Positions 1-8,435 of a stretch of 64,000 nucleotides of DNA are shown in pieces. Numbering within the stretch: position 1 is the first letter of the stretch; every line of letters begins with the position of its first letter. The translations under genes were made by a program, and so were the position numbers. The notes under the pieces were generated by a model that had not been told where the DNA came from, did not search any database, and saw only the letters and a program-made list of their open reading frames with translations. Source of the DNA: Candidatus Eisenbacteria bacterium (GTDB lineage Bacteria > Eisenbacteria > RBG-16-71-46 > CAIMUX01 > JAHJDP01); NCBI GenBank assembly GCA_018831195.1, contig JAHJDP010000109.1:1-64000 (forward strand). The letters run 5' to 3'.

Positions 1-2
1 CG

Positions 3-173
3 CAGAGGCTGGGACTATTCGATCGAAAGCTGCGGGTTGATGAGATCCTGGCCAAGAGGCTCTTTGCCACACGGACGCGCTTACCGCGCAGGCTCAAACA
101 ATATTACAACCGCACGATTGAGACCCGCTGCATCCCGAAGAACCGCCTTCATGAGCTGAAATACGCCTATTAG
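3..173 (+). CDS. C-terminal end of an unidentified protein (partial)
   Basis: An open frame enters from the left edge and stops at TAG (171-173), giving the last 56 residues of a basic protein (many Arg and Lys) that ends in HELKYAY. The start and most of the protein lie outside the window. I do not recognise a family from this tail. The 13-bp hairpin at 192-226 begins 18 bases after the stop and is well placed to end its transcript, which supports it being a real gene end. Confidence 0.5.
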   Translation, partial: QRLGLFDRKLRVDEILAKRLFATRTRLPRRLKQYYNRTIETRCIPKNRLHELKYAY

Positions 174-191
174 AGCCGCGGCGAGCATGAA

Positions 192-226
192 AAGCGCCCG
201 GCGGCCGCATGGACCGCCGGGCGCTT
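192..226. terminator. Perfect 13-bp hairpin, probable terminator
   Basis: AAGCGCCCGGCGG (192-204) pairs perfectly with CCGCCGGGCGCTT (214-226) around a 9-base loop. Read on the minus strand it is followed by TTTT, and on the plus strand only by TT. It lies just after the partial plus-strand gene and downstream of the HU terminator on the other strand, so it may serve both directions. Confidence 0.6.
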
Positions 227-267
227 GACCCCCACAGATGCAATTTCAGAAGCACAACCTAAAAGTA

Positions 268-296
268 AAGCATCCCGATCATGGACCGGGATGCTT
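268..296 (-). terminator. Rho-independent terminator of the HU gene
   Basis: AAGCATCCCG (268-277) and CGGGATGCTT (287-296) form a perfect 10-bp stem with a 9-base loop, about 35 bases beyond the HU stop codon on the minus strand. On that strand the stem is followed by the T-rich tract TACTTTT. The loop sequence resembles that of the hairpin at 192-226: both carry CATGGA followed by CCG. Confidence 0.7.
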
Positions 297-331
297 ATGG
301 AACCAGAGGATCCAGCCGGATTCACCGGCTA

Positions 332-619
332 TTATTTCTTCTTCGCGGGTGCGATTTGTTCCTTGAGTGCTTTGGCTACGGTGAAAGCAACCTTCTTGCG
401 GGCCGGGATCTTGATGGGCTCACGGGTCATCGGGTTGATTCCCATGCGGGCCTTTGTGCGGCGGACTTTAAATTTGCCGAGCCCCGTTAGGGGAACCTCT
501 CCGCCCTTCTTCAGGGTTTTCTGTACGACATTGGTCAAACCCTCCAACGCCGACTTGACATCTTTCTTCTCGAGTCCGGACTCTTTAACCAACATTACGA
601 CGAGCTCCGTCTTCGTCAT
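332..619 (-). CDS. hup: HU/IHF-family DNA-binding protein
   Basis: This 95-residue protein has the usual length and layout of an HU/IHF-type nucleoid protein. An N-terminal helical dimerisation half begins TKTELVVMLVKESGL. The beta-arm half contains the family signature GLGKFKVRRTKARMGINP (about residues 47-64), followed by the DNA-gripping arm and a short Lys-rich tail. It binds and bends DNA as a dimer in the nucleoid. The start is supported by a consensus ribosome site, AGGAGG at 629-634, nine bases from the ATG. A strong hairpin terminator lies downstream, so the gene is probably monocistronic. Whether it is HU-alpha- or HU-beta-like cannot be told. Confidence 0.95.
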   Translation of the reverse strand: MTKTELVVMLVKESGLEKKDVKSALEGLTNVVQKTLKKGGEVPLTGLGKFKVRRTKARMGINPMTREPIKIPARKKVAFTVAKALKEQIAPAKKK

Positions 620-1000
620 CTCTCAATTCCTCCTATTGCCGCTGATGGCGAATCCAATTTTGGTTCCACCGGACATACTAACTGAAACTGGAAAAAGAAG
701 ACAATAAAAATCTCGCTAGAATTCACTATTAAAGAGAAGTGTGTTCATCAAACCCATCATCATTGCAGGCTGAGAGGACAACAGGGATGGCCCCGAAGAG
801 TGTATGTGAGTACAAGGTTATCGCCCGGAACTCCGATTGGGGAAAGGGGACTCCGGACTTTAAAATCCGGCACTCACGTTGACACTTGCAATCCAGCGAT
901 GATAGCCTTCATCTAGGCCGAAGAGTTTGAGAGAGGGGTTTGAACTCTCACCGTGGACCCTTCGATTTTGAGAACTGAATGATTGGGAAGGAGAGAACAC
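620..1000. other. Divergent intergenic region between HU and the C25 peptidase gene
   Basis: About 380 bases lie between two divergent genes. The HU ribosome site is at the left end. A plus-strand promoter candidate sits at 879-908, and the ribosome site of the peptidase gene (AAGGAGAG, 988-995) is at the right end. A small stem CCGGA/TCCGG lies at about 855-872. I see no convincing gene here. Confidence 0.5.
879..908 (+). promoter_or_regulatory. Possible sigma-70-type promoter for the C25 peptidase gene
   Basis: A perfect -35 box TTGACA (879-884) is followed after 18 bases by TAGCCT (903-908), a weak -10 match that keeps the TA and the last T of TATAAT. It lies about 90 bases upstream of the peptidase start, on the same strand. 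The -10 is poor, so this is only a candidate. Confidence 0.35.
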
Positions 1001-2260
1001 ATGTCTCGGCGGCAAGGTTTGAGTCGTTCCACCATGATGTCATCTTTACCATTAACCCTCCTCATCATGACCTGTTGGGCTGCTTTTAGCATTGGATGGG
1101 GCGGTGAGGCGATAGCTGATGAGGAAGGGGCGCGTCTTCTGTCCAAGGACTTGGAACTCGCCGCTCCGATGATTCATCCGACGGAGGATGGCCAATGGGT
1201 TTGTGTCGAGACGGCGGACGGTTTGGTTGAAGTTCCTCTCGGCGCTCCGGCCCTGCCTTCATCCGACCTTGTTTTTTCGCTACCCAGGGGTTACCGGCCC
1301 GTTTCAGTCCGTCTCGAGGGAGGCCGGTGGGGGGAACTTGACCTTCCGTTGCCGGTCCAACCCTTTGCCGGTGAAAAGCGGGGCGGAGTGGAAGCCCCGT
1401 TATCCGTCGAAGCCAATCCCGATATTTATCAATCGCCCGGTCTTTATCCTCGGGAACCGGTGGAACTCATGGCGACGACCTTGGCCGATCAACAGACATT
1501 AATAGGTGTCAGGGTTTCGGCGATCCGTTATGAGCCTCTCAGCCGGCAGTTGCTCTGGCTGGAGAGCGGCCGGGTTATCCTTGAGGTCGTCCCGGCCGAT
1601 GAGCCGGCGGGTGCCGTCAAACGTCTGCGTCCTTCAATCGAGAGCGATAAACTCCTCAAAAAGGTAGGCGGCCTCGTCTATGCGTCGGACGGATATGCTC
1701 CGGCATTCATGCCGACGCTCGAGGGGAGTCCGGTTGAATATCTTATCATCACCACCGCGGATCAGTCGGCTGCGTGGCAGGAACTCGCCGATTGGAAAAC
1801 CGCTACCGGGACTCCCGCGGCCGTGCGCACGATTGAAAATATTCTCGAAAATTATCATACCGGCGCCGACGATGCCGAGCGCCTCAGGTTCTTCCTCAAG
1901 GATGCTTATACCTATTGGGGACTCAAATATCTTCTTCTCGCCGGTGAGCCCGGCCGTATTCCGATTCGCTACTTCCGCACCTGGTCCTTCAACCAGGACG
2001 GCGGCGGAATGGATATCCTGACCGATCTTTATTTCGCCTGCCTGGACGGAAGTTGGAATGCGGATGGTGACCGTTTCTTTGGCGAGCCGATTCACCCCGA
2101 TCCCACAGATCCGAACCCCGAGCAGAATAATACGATCGGTGACGGTAATGATCTGAACGGGTATATGGATTTCGGTCCCGATATCTTCGTTGGCCGCGTC
2201 ACCACGGTGACAAGTGCCGAGGCGCAAGGTTATATCCATAAGTATTTGACATATTCCTGA
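1001..2260 (+). CDS. Gingipain-like C25 peptidase, N-terminal part (ends at in-frame TGA)
   Basis: The gene starts at ATG 1001, seven bases after AAGGAGAG. An upstream in-frame TTG at 983 overlaps that ribosome site and is unlikely. Residues 1-35 form a signal peptide with a long hydrophobic core. The rest is the exported pro-region and the first half of the C25 catalytic fold, including YLIITTADQSAAWQELADWK, a segment typical of C25 peptidases. The frame stops at TGA 2258-2260 (codon 420). The same frame continues past the TGA with matching C25 sequence and no indel. As it stands this fragment lacks both catalytic residues and should be inactive, unless the TGA is read through or is a sequence error. 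Confidence 0.8.
   Translation: MSRRQGLSRSTMMSSLPLTLLIMTCWAAFSIGWGGEAIADEEGARLLSKDLELAAPMIHPTEDGQWVCVETADGLVEVPLGAPALPSSDLVFSLPRGYRPVSVRLEGGRWGELDLPLPVQPFAGEKRGGVEAPLSVEANPDIYQSPGLYPREPVELMATTLADQQTLIGVRVSAIRYEPLSRQLLWLESGRVILEVVPADEPAGAVKRLRPSIESDKLLKKVGGLVYASDGYAPAFMPTLEGSPVEYLIITTADQSAAWQELADWKTATGTPAAVRTIENILENYHTGADDAERLRFFLKDAYTYWGLKYLLLAGEPGRIPIRYFRTWSFNQDGGGMDILTDLYFACLDGSWNADGDRFFGEPIHPDPTDPNPEQNNTIGDGNDLNGYMDFGPDIFVGRVTTVTSAEAQGYIHKYLTYS
2258..2260 (+). other. In-frame TGA interrupting the C25 peptidase gene
   Basis: The codons read Tyr-Ser-TGA-Ala-Pro-Ala-Thr-Asp, and the frame stays open for another 1,358 codons. A single third-base change (TGG to TGA) would account for it. I saw no clear selenocysteine insertion hairpin just after it. 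The catalytic Cys lies 155 codons downstream, so the TGA does not replace it. Confidence 0.85.
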
Positions 2261-5200
2261 GCGCCCGCCACCGATGGGTATCTCGATCGTGTCATCCTCT
2301 TCGGTGAAGTTCTATTCGATTCCGGATGGAGATACGGCGATCATCGCACCTATGATGATGACGAGGCTTGTCCACAAGACGGAATCCCCTGCGCCACAAG
2401 GGATGGTGCAGAGGATTGTGAAGATCTTGTCAACCTAACAACCTATTCCAGCTGGCAACCTGATTTCCTTCGTTTCTATGAGAGGTATGAGCTCTGGGGG
2501 CCGTTGTATGACAATGTCATCGCGACGCGGCATTGGCAGATTATGGCCGAACTCAACGCGGGTGCGAACATCGTTCATCATGTTGGTCACGGTGATATTG
2601 ATCGTTGGGCTATAGGAAGCGATCCTGCCAGCAAAATCGAGCAACGGATTATCGTTGCGGATGCCCAGGGTTTGAGCAACGGAAACAATGATCACTTCAC
2701 CGGATTGACATACGCCATCAACTGCAATTCGGCGGCGATCGATTTTAACTGCCTCGCGGAGGCGATGGTTGTCAATCCGAACGGCGGGACGATTGTCTAT
2801 ATCGGATCAACAAACCTCGACTTCCCCAATGTCGCCCGGACCTTTCAAAATCCATTCTACGAAGATCTCCTCCGTTACGAAACGCAATATGCCGGCGACG
2901 CCTTCTACGAGACAATGGAAACCCGCGGTGCCGGAATGCGCGACACTGATGATACAACGCGCCGGTTCCTTCTCTATTGTTTAACCTATCTTGGCGATCC
3001 CCAGATGCAGATCTGGTTGGGCAATCCCGGTACGCTTGCGCTTGATTTCCCGGGAACGGTTGAAATCGGTGATGATACGATCGATATTGCCGTGACCAAA
3101 AACGGCAATCCCGCCATTGGGGCGCTGGTGACCCTCTCCAAGGACGGGGAATCGTACGCCTACGGAATAACCAATGTGGATGGCGAGATCTCTCTTCCCC
3201 TTATGGCCAACACGACGGGGACTTTTGATGTTTCCGCCACGGCCTATCAATCCGTGGCCGCTTCCGGGTCCGGACAGGTCGTCACCACCACCGAGACGGT
3301 TCTCTCCCTCGGGGATATTGTGATCATCGATGACGGAACCGCGAACAGCAGGGGCAATGGAAATGGTCTTGCCGAATTGGGCGAGACGGTGGTTATCGAT
3401 CTGAGCGTGATCAACAACGGCGGATTGGCGGCTTCCTCTGTGCAGGCCGACCTCAGTTGGGATGAGACAACCTGGGAATCTTTGGTCGATCTCGAACTGG
3501 CCTCCGCCTCGCTCGGTGGCATCGCAGCCGGATCCGAGGCCAACGAGCCGGCCGCTTTCCGCATCAGGATCCCACGCGTTCTCGACAGCGCGGATGCGGC
3601 AAACCTCGTCGGTGATGATCTGATGCAGATGGCCTTTGAGATCGAGCTGACCTCGCTGGAGGTGACACGGTCTCACAAATGGGTCCTCGAAGCATCGCGC
3701 CCGATCTTAAAAAAATACATCAACCTCGTTGATGATGCCGCCGGCAATGATGATGGGATCGCCGACAATGGTGAAACGATTAATCTTTATGTCGGTTTAT
3801 GGAATCAGGGAATGGGGACCGCAAGCGCCCTGGCGGGCAGTCTAGTGGCGTATCCCACATCAGCGGCGACGATGATCGATAACTCCGCAGATTTGGAGGA
3901 GTTGTTGCCCGGAGAGGCCGGTGCGATCGGGCCTTTCCAGCTGACGCTGAACAATGTGACCCAGCTGACCCTCGGCCTTTTCATCAAGGATATGACGCCG
4001 GCGGATCATCCTCAGGTTCTGAACCGCCGGTTCCATCTGATTCGGCCGCCGGCGCCCGACTCACTGAAAAGCATCGGACAGCGGTCCAGCATCGTCTTGA
4101 TCTGGCAGAATCCGCTGGCGCCTCGCGATCCGATTATTGGGGCACGCGTCTACCGCTCCGAACAGGAAGCAGGACCTTTTGAGGAGGTCTTCCCGGGGAT
4201 GGCGATGAACACGACCTATTTTCGGGATGATGGCCTCAATGCCCTCACCGCTTACTATTACAAAATCGCCGTCATCGATTCATCGGGGAATGAAGGGGCC
4301 TTGAGCGAGATGCTCGAAACGAACACCTCACCCGGTCCGTTGGCCAACTGGCCTCAACTTCTTGGGACAGCGACGCGGTCGTCGCCGACCATTACCGAGT
4401 TGGACGGGTGGGCGCTTCGGGAGATTCTGGCCGGTGGTGAGGTGGTCTATTGTTTCCATGGAGACGGGTCCGAGTTTTACGATGGTGATGGCATTGCATC
4501 GACCAGCGGCATCCTAACACAGCGACCGGGGAGTGAAGACGCCCCGATCTGGGGAAAGGTTGCGGCATGGGATATGGATATGGCTGCAGACAATGACCCG
4601 GAAATCGTGGCGCTCTCCTTCAGCGGATGCCCTGACGGCAGCGACACCGGACTCTCCGTTCTCATGTCGTTCAATCATAAAGGAGAGATGATCTGGCACC
4701 ACTGCCTCGGGCGGTACGGCGTCGCCTCTCCAGCCATCGGGCTTATCGATTCCGATGATGAATATGAGGTGGTCACGGCAACCTCATCCAGGATCTTTGC
4801 CTATAATCATGACGGAACCGCCATGAGTGGGACCAACAACGGTGTCCTCAAGGATATCGTCGATGCGAGAAACCTCTTCCAGACACCGACACTGGCCGAC
4901 ATCGATAATGACGGCACTGATGAGGTCCTCCTCCTCGCTTGGAATGGTAATGACCGGCTCCAGGCGCAAAAGCTCTTTGCGCTCAACGGTGATGGCACTG
5001 ATGTCGCTGGATTTCCGGTCGATTTGGGGACGCTTGGTTACAGCAATCTCATAGGCAACACCGGCTCTGTCGTCGTGGCCGATCTTGATCAGAACTCGGA
5101 GCCGGGCGATCTCGATTTGGAAATCGCCTTCATGACAGCCAAGAGGTTCTGGATCTTTGAGCATGACGGATCCTTGCGGCTCGTCAGCTCGAGCGACGGC

Positions 5201-6337
5201 GCCCTGGCCTTTGGCAATGACGGCGCCGGGCTTCAGACGCCGGCGATCGGTGATGTCGATCTCGATGGTCATCCCGAAGTCGTCTTTGCCCTCAGGACGA
5301 TTTATGGGATGGTCCTTCATGCGCTGAAGGGAACGGCGACAGAGGTGTCGGCTGAGAACGAATTGCCGGGCTTCCCGCTTATCATTGACGAGAACAATGA
5401 TTTTGAGCCGGGTTCGCCGATCATTGCCAATATCAATGATGACATCTTTCCGGAGATCCTCATCGGCGACACCGAAGGCCGCGTTCATGTTTATGACAAA
5501 GATGGAAACGGCGTTCTGGGATTCCCCTATAACATTCCCGGCGCTGATCTCCGTTACGGGGGGTTGGCCGTTTGGGATGTTGATGGGAATGGTTACAACA
5601 ATCTGGTCATCCAAGCTTCGGACAATCGGGATCTCCTCGTTCTGGATCTGACGCAGTCGCTCTTCCCCTCGGATCCCGATGAGAGAATCCGGCAGAACCC
5701 GTGGCCAATGAAGTACCACGATGCCCGGAACTCCGGCTTTTATCAGGCGGATATCATGACGCCGGTCTTCCTCAGCCAGCTTTCCGCCATTGAAGAATCA
5801 CCGGGGAAGATCCGGATCACCTTTACGACGGCGGTGACCGGCGCGGAGATTCTCATCTGGCGGCAGGAAGCGGCGCAGGGGGAGTGGACCCTTCGACACC
5901 GCCTGACCGCCATCGACGGCGAGCTGGGGCATTACGATATTTTGGATGAGACGGAAGCATCGGGCACCTTTGAGTACAAGATTGAGATCGTTGACGACTC
6001 AGGAACTACTTTTGAGGCCGCCCGCTTCCAAGTTGAGGCGACCGGCTCCATCCGGGCCCTGACCCTTGAGCCGAATCGACCGAATCCCTTCCGTCCGGGA
6101 ACGATGCTGAGCTTCCAAATCCCGGGAACGGAGTCGACCCCTGTTGAACTTTGGATCTATGATTCGACGGGCCGGGTCATCCGGCGTCTCATTTCCGGAA
6201 ACCTGCCTCCCGGAACGCATCAGGTTCAATGGAACGGGCGGAACGATAATGACCAGCCTGTAGCGGCCGGACTCTACCTGGTCCGCCTGCGGGCCATGGG
6301 GGAGGAGAAGCAGGGCAAGATGTTGCTGCTCAAATAA
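2261..6337 (+). CDS. Gingipain-like C25 peptidase, catalytic and C-terminal part (continues frame after TGA)
   Basis: This segment has no credible start of its own and is best read as the continuation of the 1001 gene. It carries the C25 catalytic pair: His in HHVGHGDIDRW (residue ~530 counted from 1001) and Cys in YAINCNSAAID (residue ~575). Beta-rich regions follow: an Ig-like segment, two CARDB-like modules (each with DNGE/LGETV-type turns), an FN3-like segment, and several FG-GAP/VCBS-like Asp-rich repeats at about 4,880-5,620. The final ~90 residues are a FlgD-like/type IX-type domain (NRPNPFRPGTMLSFQIPG to KMLLLK). A secreted, probably surface-anchored, large cysteine peptidase is the likely product. 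The total length of about 1,778 codons is long for the family. Confidence 0.85.
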   Translation, partial: APATDGYLDRVILFGEVLFDSGWRYGDHRTYDDDEACPQDGIPCATRDGAEDCEDLVNLTTYSSWQPDFLRFYERYELWGPLYDNVIATRHWQIMAELNAGANIVHHVGHGDIDRWAIGSDPASKIEQRIIVADAQGLSNGNNDHFTGLTYAINCNSAAIDFNCLAEAMVVNPNGGTIVYIGSTNLDFPNVARTFQNPFYEDLLRYETQYAGDAFYETMETRGAGMRDTDDTTRRFLLYCLTYLGDPQMQIWLGNPGTLALDFPGTVEIGDDTIDIAVTKNGNPAIGALVTLSKDGESYAYGITNVDGEISLPLMANTTGTFDVSATAYQSVAASGSGQVVTTTETVLSLGDIVIIDDGTANSRGNGNGLAELGETVVIDLSVINNGGLAASSVQADLSWDETTWESLVDLELASASLGGIAAGSEANEPAAFRIRIPRVLDSADAANLVGDDLMQMAFEIELTSLEVTRSHKWVLEASRPILKKYINLVDDAAGNDDGIADNGETINLYVGLWNQGMGTASALAGSLVAYPTSAATMIDNSADLEELLPGEAGAIGPFQLTLNNVTQLTLGLFIKDMTPADHPQVLNRRFHLIRPPAPDSLKSIGQRSSIVLIWQNPLAPRDPIIGARVYRSEQEAGPFEEVFPGMAMNTTYFRDDGLNALTAYYYKIAVIDSSGNEGALSEMLETNTSPGPLANWPQLLGTATRSSPTITELDGWALREILAGGEVVYCFHGDGSEFYDGDGIASTSGILTQRPGSEDAPIWGKVAAWDMDMAADNDPEIVALSFSGCPDGSDTGLSVLMSFNHKGEMIWHHCLGRYGVASPAIGLIDSDDEYEVVTATSSRIFAYNHDGTAMSGTNNGVLKDIVDARNLFQTPTLADIDNDGTDEVLLLAWNGNDRLQAQKLFALNGDGTDVAGFPVDLGTLGYSNLIGNTGSVVVADLDQNSEPGDLDLEIAFMTAKRFWIFEHDGSLRLVSSSDGALAFGNDGAGLQTPAIGDVDLDGHPEVVFALRTIYGMVLHALKGTATEVSAENELPGFPLIIDENNDFEPGSPIIANINDDIFPEILIGDTEGRVHVYDKDGNGVLGFPYNIPGADLRYGGLAVWDVDGNGYNNLVIQASDNRDLLVLDLTQSLFPSDPDERIRQNPWPMKYHDARNSGFYQADIMTPVFLSQLSAIEESPGKIRITFTTAVTGAEILIWRQEAAQGEWTLRHRLTAIDGELGHYDILDETEASGTFEYKIEIVDDSGTTFEAARFQVEATGSIRALTLEPNRPNPFRPGTMLSFQIPGTESTPVELWIYDSTGRVIRRLISGNLPPGTHQVQWNGRNDNDQPVAAGLYLVRLRAMGEEKQGKMLLLK

Positions 6338-6427
6338 GTCGGGAGACGCGCCGAAAGAACTTATTCTGCGCCCGAAGAAAAAGGGGGTTGAAAGGAAGTT
6401 CAGCGTCCGAATAATAGAGAGCGGTAC

Positions 6428-6498
6428 TGGGGAGTGGTCTAACGGTAAGACACATGACTCTGGATCATGGGATTGGGGTTCGATTCCCTGCTCCCCAG
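6428..6498 (+). tRNA. tRNA-Gln (CTG)
   Basis: A 71-base cloverleaf can be folded: acceptor TGGGGAG/CTCCCCA, anticodon stem CATGA/TCATG with loop CTCTGGA giving anticodon CTG, and T-loop TTCGATT. The T-stem has two wobble pairs. The discriminator base is G and is followed by CAG, so the 3' CCA is not encoded and must be added enzymatically. Confidence 0.9.
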
Positions 6499-6609
6499 CA
6501 GTAGCGCTTCCATCAATGAGTTGCCTGCCAGGATATTGAAGGCTCTTGCCAAAGGCATGGGACTCTTGATAGTGTGGATTTGGGGTTGAGGGGAAAATCT
6601 TCTGCATGT

Positions 6610-6681
6610 GGCGCTATCGTCTAGGGGTTAGGACACATGGTTCTCAGCCATGAAACCGGGGTTCGATTCCCCGTAGCGCTA
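6610..6681 (+). tRNA. tRNA-Glu (CTC)
   Basis: A 72-base cloverleaf can be folded: acceptor GGCGCTA/TAGCGCT (one G-T pair at the end), D-arm TCGTCTAGGGGTTAGGA, anticodon stem CATGG/CCATG with loop TTCTCAG giving anticodon CTC, and T-arm CGGGG TTCGATT CCCCG. Discriminator A is followed by CAG, so CCA is not encoded. It lies 111 bases after tRNA-Gln on the same strand and may be co-transcribed with it. Confidence 0.92.
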
Positions 6682-6746
6682 CAGATTGCGAGGGAGCCGG
6701 GCAGTCTGAGCGAATCGACACCCGGCTCACTGCTTGCAGGTAATCT

Positions 6747-7421
6747 ATGACGAATTCCGATGGGAAAAACGATCGCCAGTCCTGGAGACGCTGGGATGGG
6801 AAATGGGTATGGCCGGGAAAGAAGATCAATCGCGGCGAAACACCCAAAAAAATCCTGTCCAGGTTCTGGTATCTCCTGATTCCCTTCATCGGCCTCATGT
6901 GTTCGCAGGAATCCTATGTGAGGCCTCATCTCGTTCATTTCGAAGATGTCACCAATCGCGAACGAAAATTGTTCCTTGATAACAGGGATGCATTGAAACT
7001 GAATCAAGGGAATCTCGAAACAGAAATCACGAATGTTCAATTCGAGATGGACACGACGGTGATTCCCCAAGCTGCTTTCTACGAGATGATTCTGGATAGT
7101 CTTGTGACAATCCGGCGCACCTTTGATGAATCCCTGCCCGTGACCGAAGCCCTCATTGATTCACTCAGAGGAGTGAATCAAAATCTTGTCGCGGAGAGCC
7201 AGTACAATGCGGGAGTATGGGCTCGCCGAAAGGTCACCCGCGACAGCCTGCGGCAGCAGGTCTTGATATTTGCGGATTCTCTCGTTGCGCTGGCCGATAC
7301 AATTGATGCCAAGGAACATCTAGTTTATCGGGTACTACATCCGGGTGAGTTCAGAAAAGAAACATCTCTCTTCCCCGGGGAAGCGGATTATCCCGATAGA
7401 GACAAACTTCCGAAACGGTGA
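6747..7421 (+). CDS. Membrane-anchored coiled-coil protein of unknown function
   Basis: The protein has 224 residues. The N-terminal ~40 residues are Trp/Lys-rich and probably cytoplasmic. One hydrophobic segment follows (about 41-53, FWYLLIPFIGLMC), then a long charged, helix-prone region (about 60-200) that looks exported. I recognise no family. It ends four bases before the next gene, which has the same layout of one membrane helix plus coiled coil, so the two are probably co-translated and may act together. The ribosome site (GCAGGTAA) is weak. The Cys at the end of the hydrophobic segment might be a lipobox, but the long Lys-rich N-terminus argues against that. Confidence 0.7.
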   Translation: MTNSDGKNDRQSWRRWDGKWVWPGKKINRGETPKKILSRFWYLLIPFIGLMCSQESYVRPHLVHFEDVTNRERKLFLDNRDALKLNQGNLETEITNVQFEMDTTVIPQAAFYEMILDSLVTIRRTFDESLPVTEALIDSLRGVNQNLVAESQYNAGVWARRKVTRDSLRQQVLIFADSLVALADTIDAKEHLVYRVLHPGEFRKETSLFPGEADYPDRDKLPKR

Positions 7422-7425
7422 GGTC

Positions 7426-8370
7426 ATGGCTAGATCGAGTTACAATCCATCTCTGCTACTCCCGATCATTGATGTGATCGTGGGGCTTACTTTGTTGATC
7501 GGGGCCGGATACATCTGGTACAACACCCGCGGTCAGGAACAAATCATCGAAGCCCAGGAACAACTCGATATGACCCGGCGGCAGCAGACCGATGAAATTA
7601 AGACGATCAACCAGATGATCGCCGAACGGGAAGATGAACTGGTTAATATTCGCAACGAGCAGCTGGCCAAGACACAGTATGTACAATTTCTACAAGAACG
7701 TATCGAGATGGAGACGACACAGATCTCCGAGGGGCGTGAAAAGGACAGGCGCTATACCGATGAACTCCTGGAGCTTCGGGACGATATCCGGATCGCTCGA
7801 GATGAGCTGAAAGGAAATCTCGCGGGTGTCGCGGAAGAAGACGGCCGTGTCCGCAGACGCACCAGCGAACTTGATTCTCTCAAGGTTGAGTCCCTTGTCC
7901 GCCAGCAACGTGTCAGCGCATTAGAAAATGAGATTGCCGAAGCCCGGGCCGTCCGCCGGCATGACCCCTGGTCGATCTTCCCTATCCAAACCGGATTTTT
8001 GGCGGCTTATGAGTATGGCGACAAGGATCAGCGTTTTATCGCAGGACTCTCCCAGGATCTGATGGATATTCAGAATCTCAAACTGGGGATACAGGGAGTC
8101 CTCGGGCTTTCTTCATCGGAAAACCGGTCTTTGAAGGAGGGTGGGCTCTACCTCAATGTTCCACTGATCTTCAGGCGGGCCTCCCTTGAATTCGGAGCTG
8201 GAATCCAGGGAACAACAGAGGGGGCGGGGGACACCAATGTCGATCCCTACGCCTCGGCCAACTTCCGACTGGCGCCCATCCGCAGTGAGCGATTCTTCCT
8301 GCTCGGCGGACCTTATTACACGGGATCGAACACAGCGATCCGCCTGGGCCTGGGATTCGGCCGCCGCTAG
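7426..8370 (+). CDS. Inner-membrane coiled-coil protein with C-terminal outer-membrane-like beta domain
   Basis: I chose ATG 7426 because GAGG lies just upstream and the start falls four bases after the previous stop. The frame extends further upstream, but only by overlapping the previous gene. The protein has 314 residues: a hydrophobic helix at about 8-32, an unbroken heptad-like charged region at about 38-178, and a C-terminal ~120 residues of alternating beta strands (for example ASLEFGAGIQG and NTAIRLGLGFGRR) resembling outer-membrane barrel hairpins. I know no named family with this order. It could link inner and outer membranes. Function is unknown. Confidence 0.75.
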   Translation: MARSSYNPSLLLPIIDVIVGLTLLIGAGYIWYNTRGQEQIIEAQEQLDMTRRQQTDEIKTINQMIAEREDELVNIRNEQLAKTQYVQFLQERIEMETTQISEGREKDRRYTDELLELRDDIRIARDELKGNLAGVAEEDGRVRRRTSELDSLKVESLVRQQRVSALENEIAEARAVRRHDPWSIFPIQTGFLAAYEYGDKDQRFIAGLSQDLMDIQNLKLGIQGVLGLSSSENRSLKEGGLYLNVPLIFRRASLEFGAGIQGTTEGAGDTNVDPYASANFRLAPIRSERFFLLGGPYYTGSNTAIRLGLGFGRR

Positions 8371-8408
8371 GCCGCCGCCGCTGAGCCATCCGCCACAGAG
8401 TTTAAAGG

Positions 8409-8435
8409 AACCGGTCTCAGGGCCGGTTTTCTTTT
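8409..8435 (+). terminator. Rho-independent terminator after the coiled-coil pair
   Basis: AACCGG (8409-8414) and CCGGTT (8423-8428) form a stem with an 8-base loop, followed by TTCTTTT. It ends plus-strand transcription 39 bases after the 8370 stop. The stop codon of the convergent MFS gene (8417-8419, minus) lies inside the loop. Confidence 0.7.

Noticed and set aside
225-707. Plus-strand 160-codon frame across HU
   Set aside because: It is the antisense shadow of the HU gene and its terminator, with no ribosome site or recognisable domain.
983-1000. TTG start for the C25 peptidase
   Set aside because: It lies on top of the AAGGAGAG ribosome site that serves ATG 1001.
2258-2310. Selenocysteine at the C25 in-frame TGA
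   Set aside because: The position is not catalytic and no convincing SECIS-like hairpin follows within 40 bases; only a 4-bp stem can be drawn.
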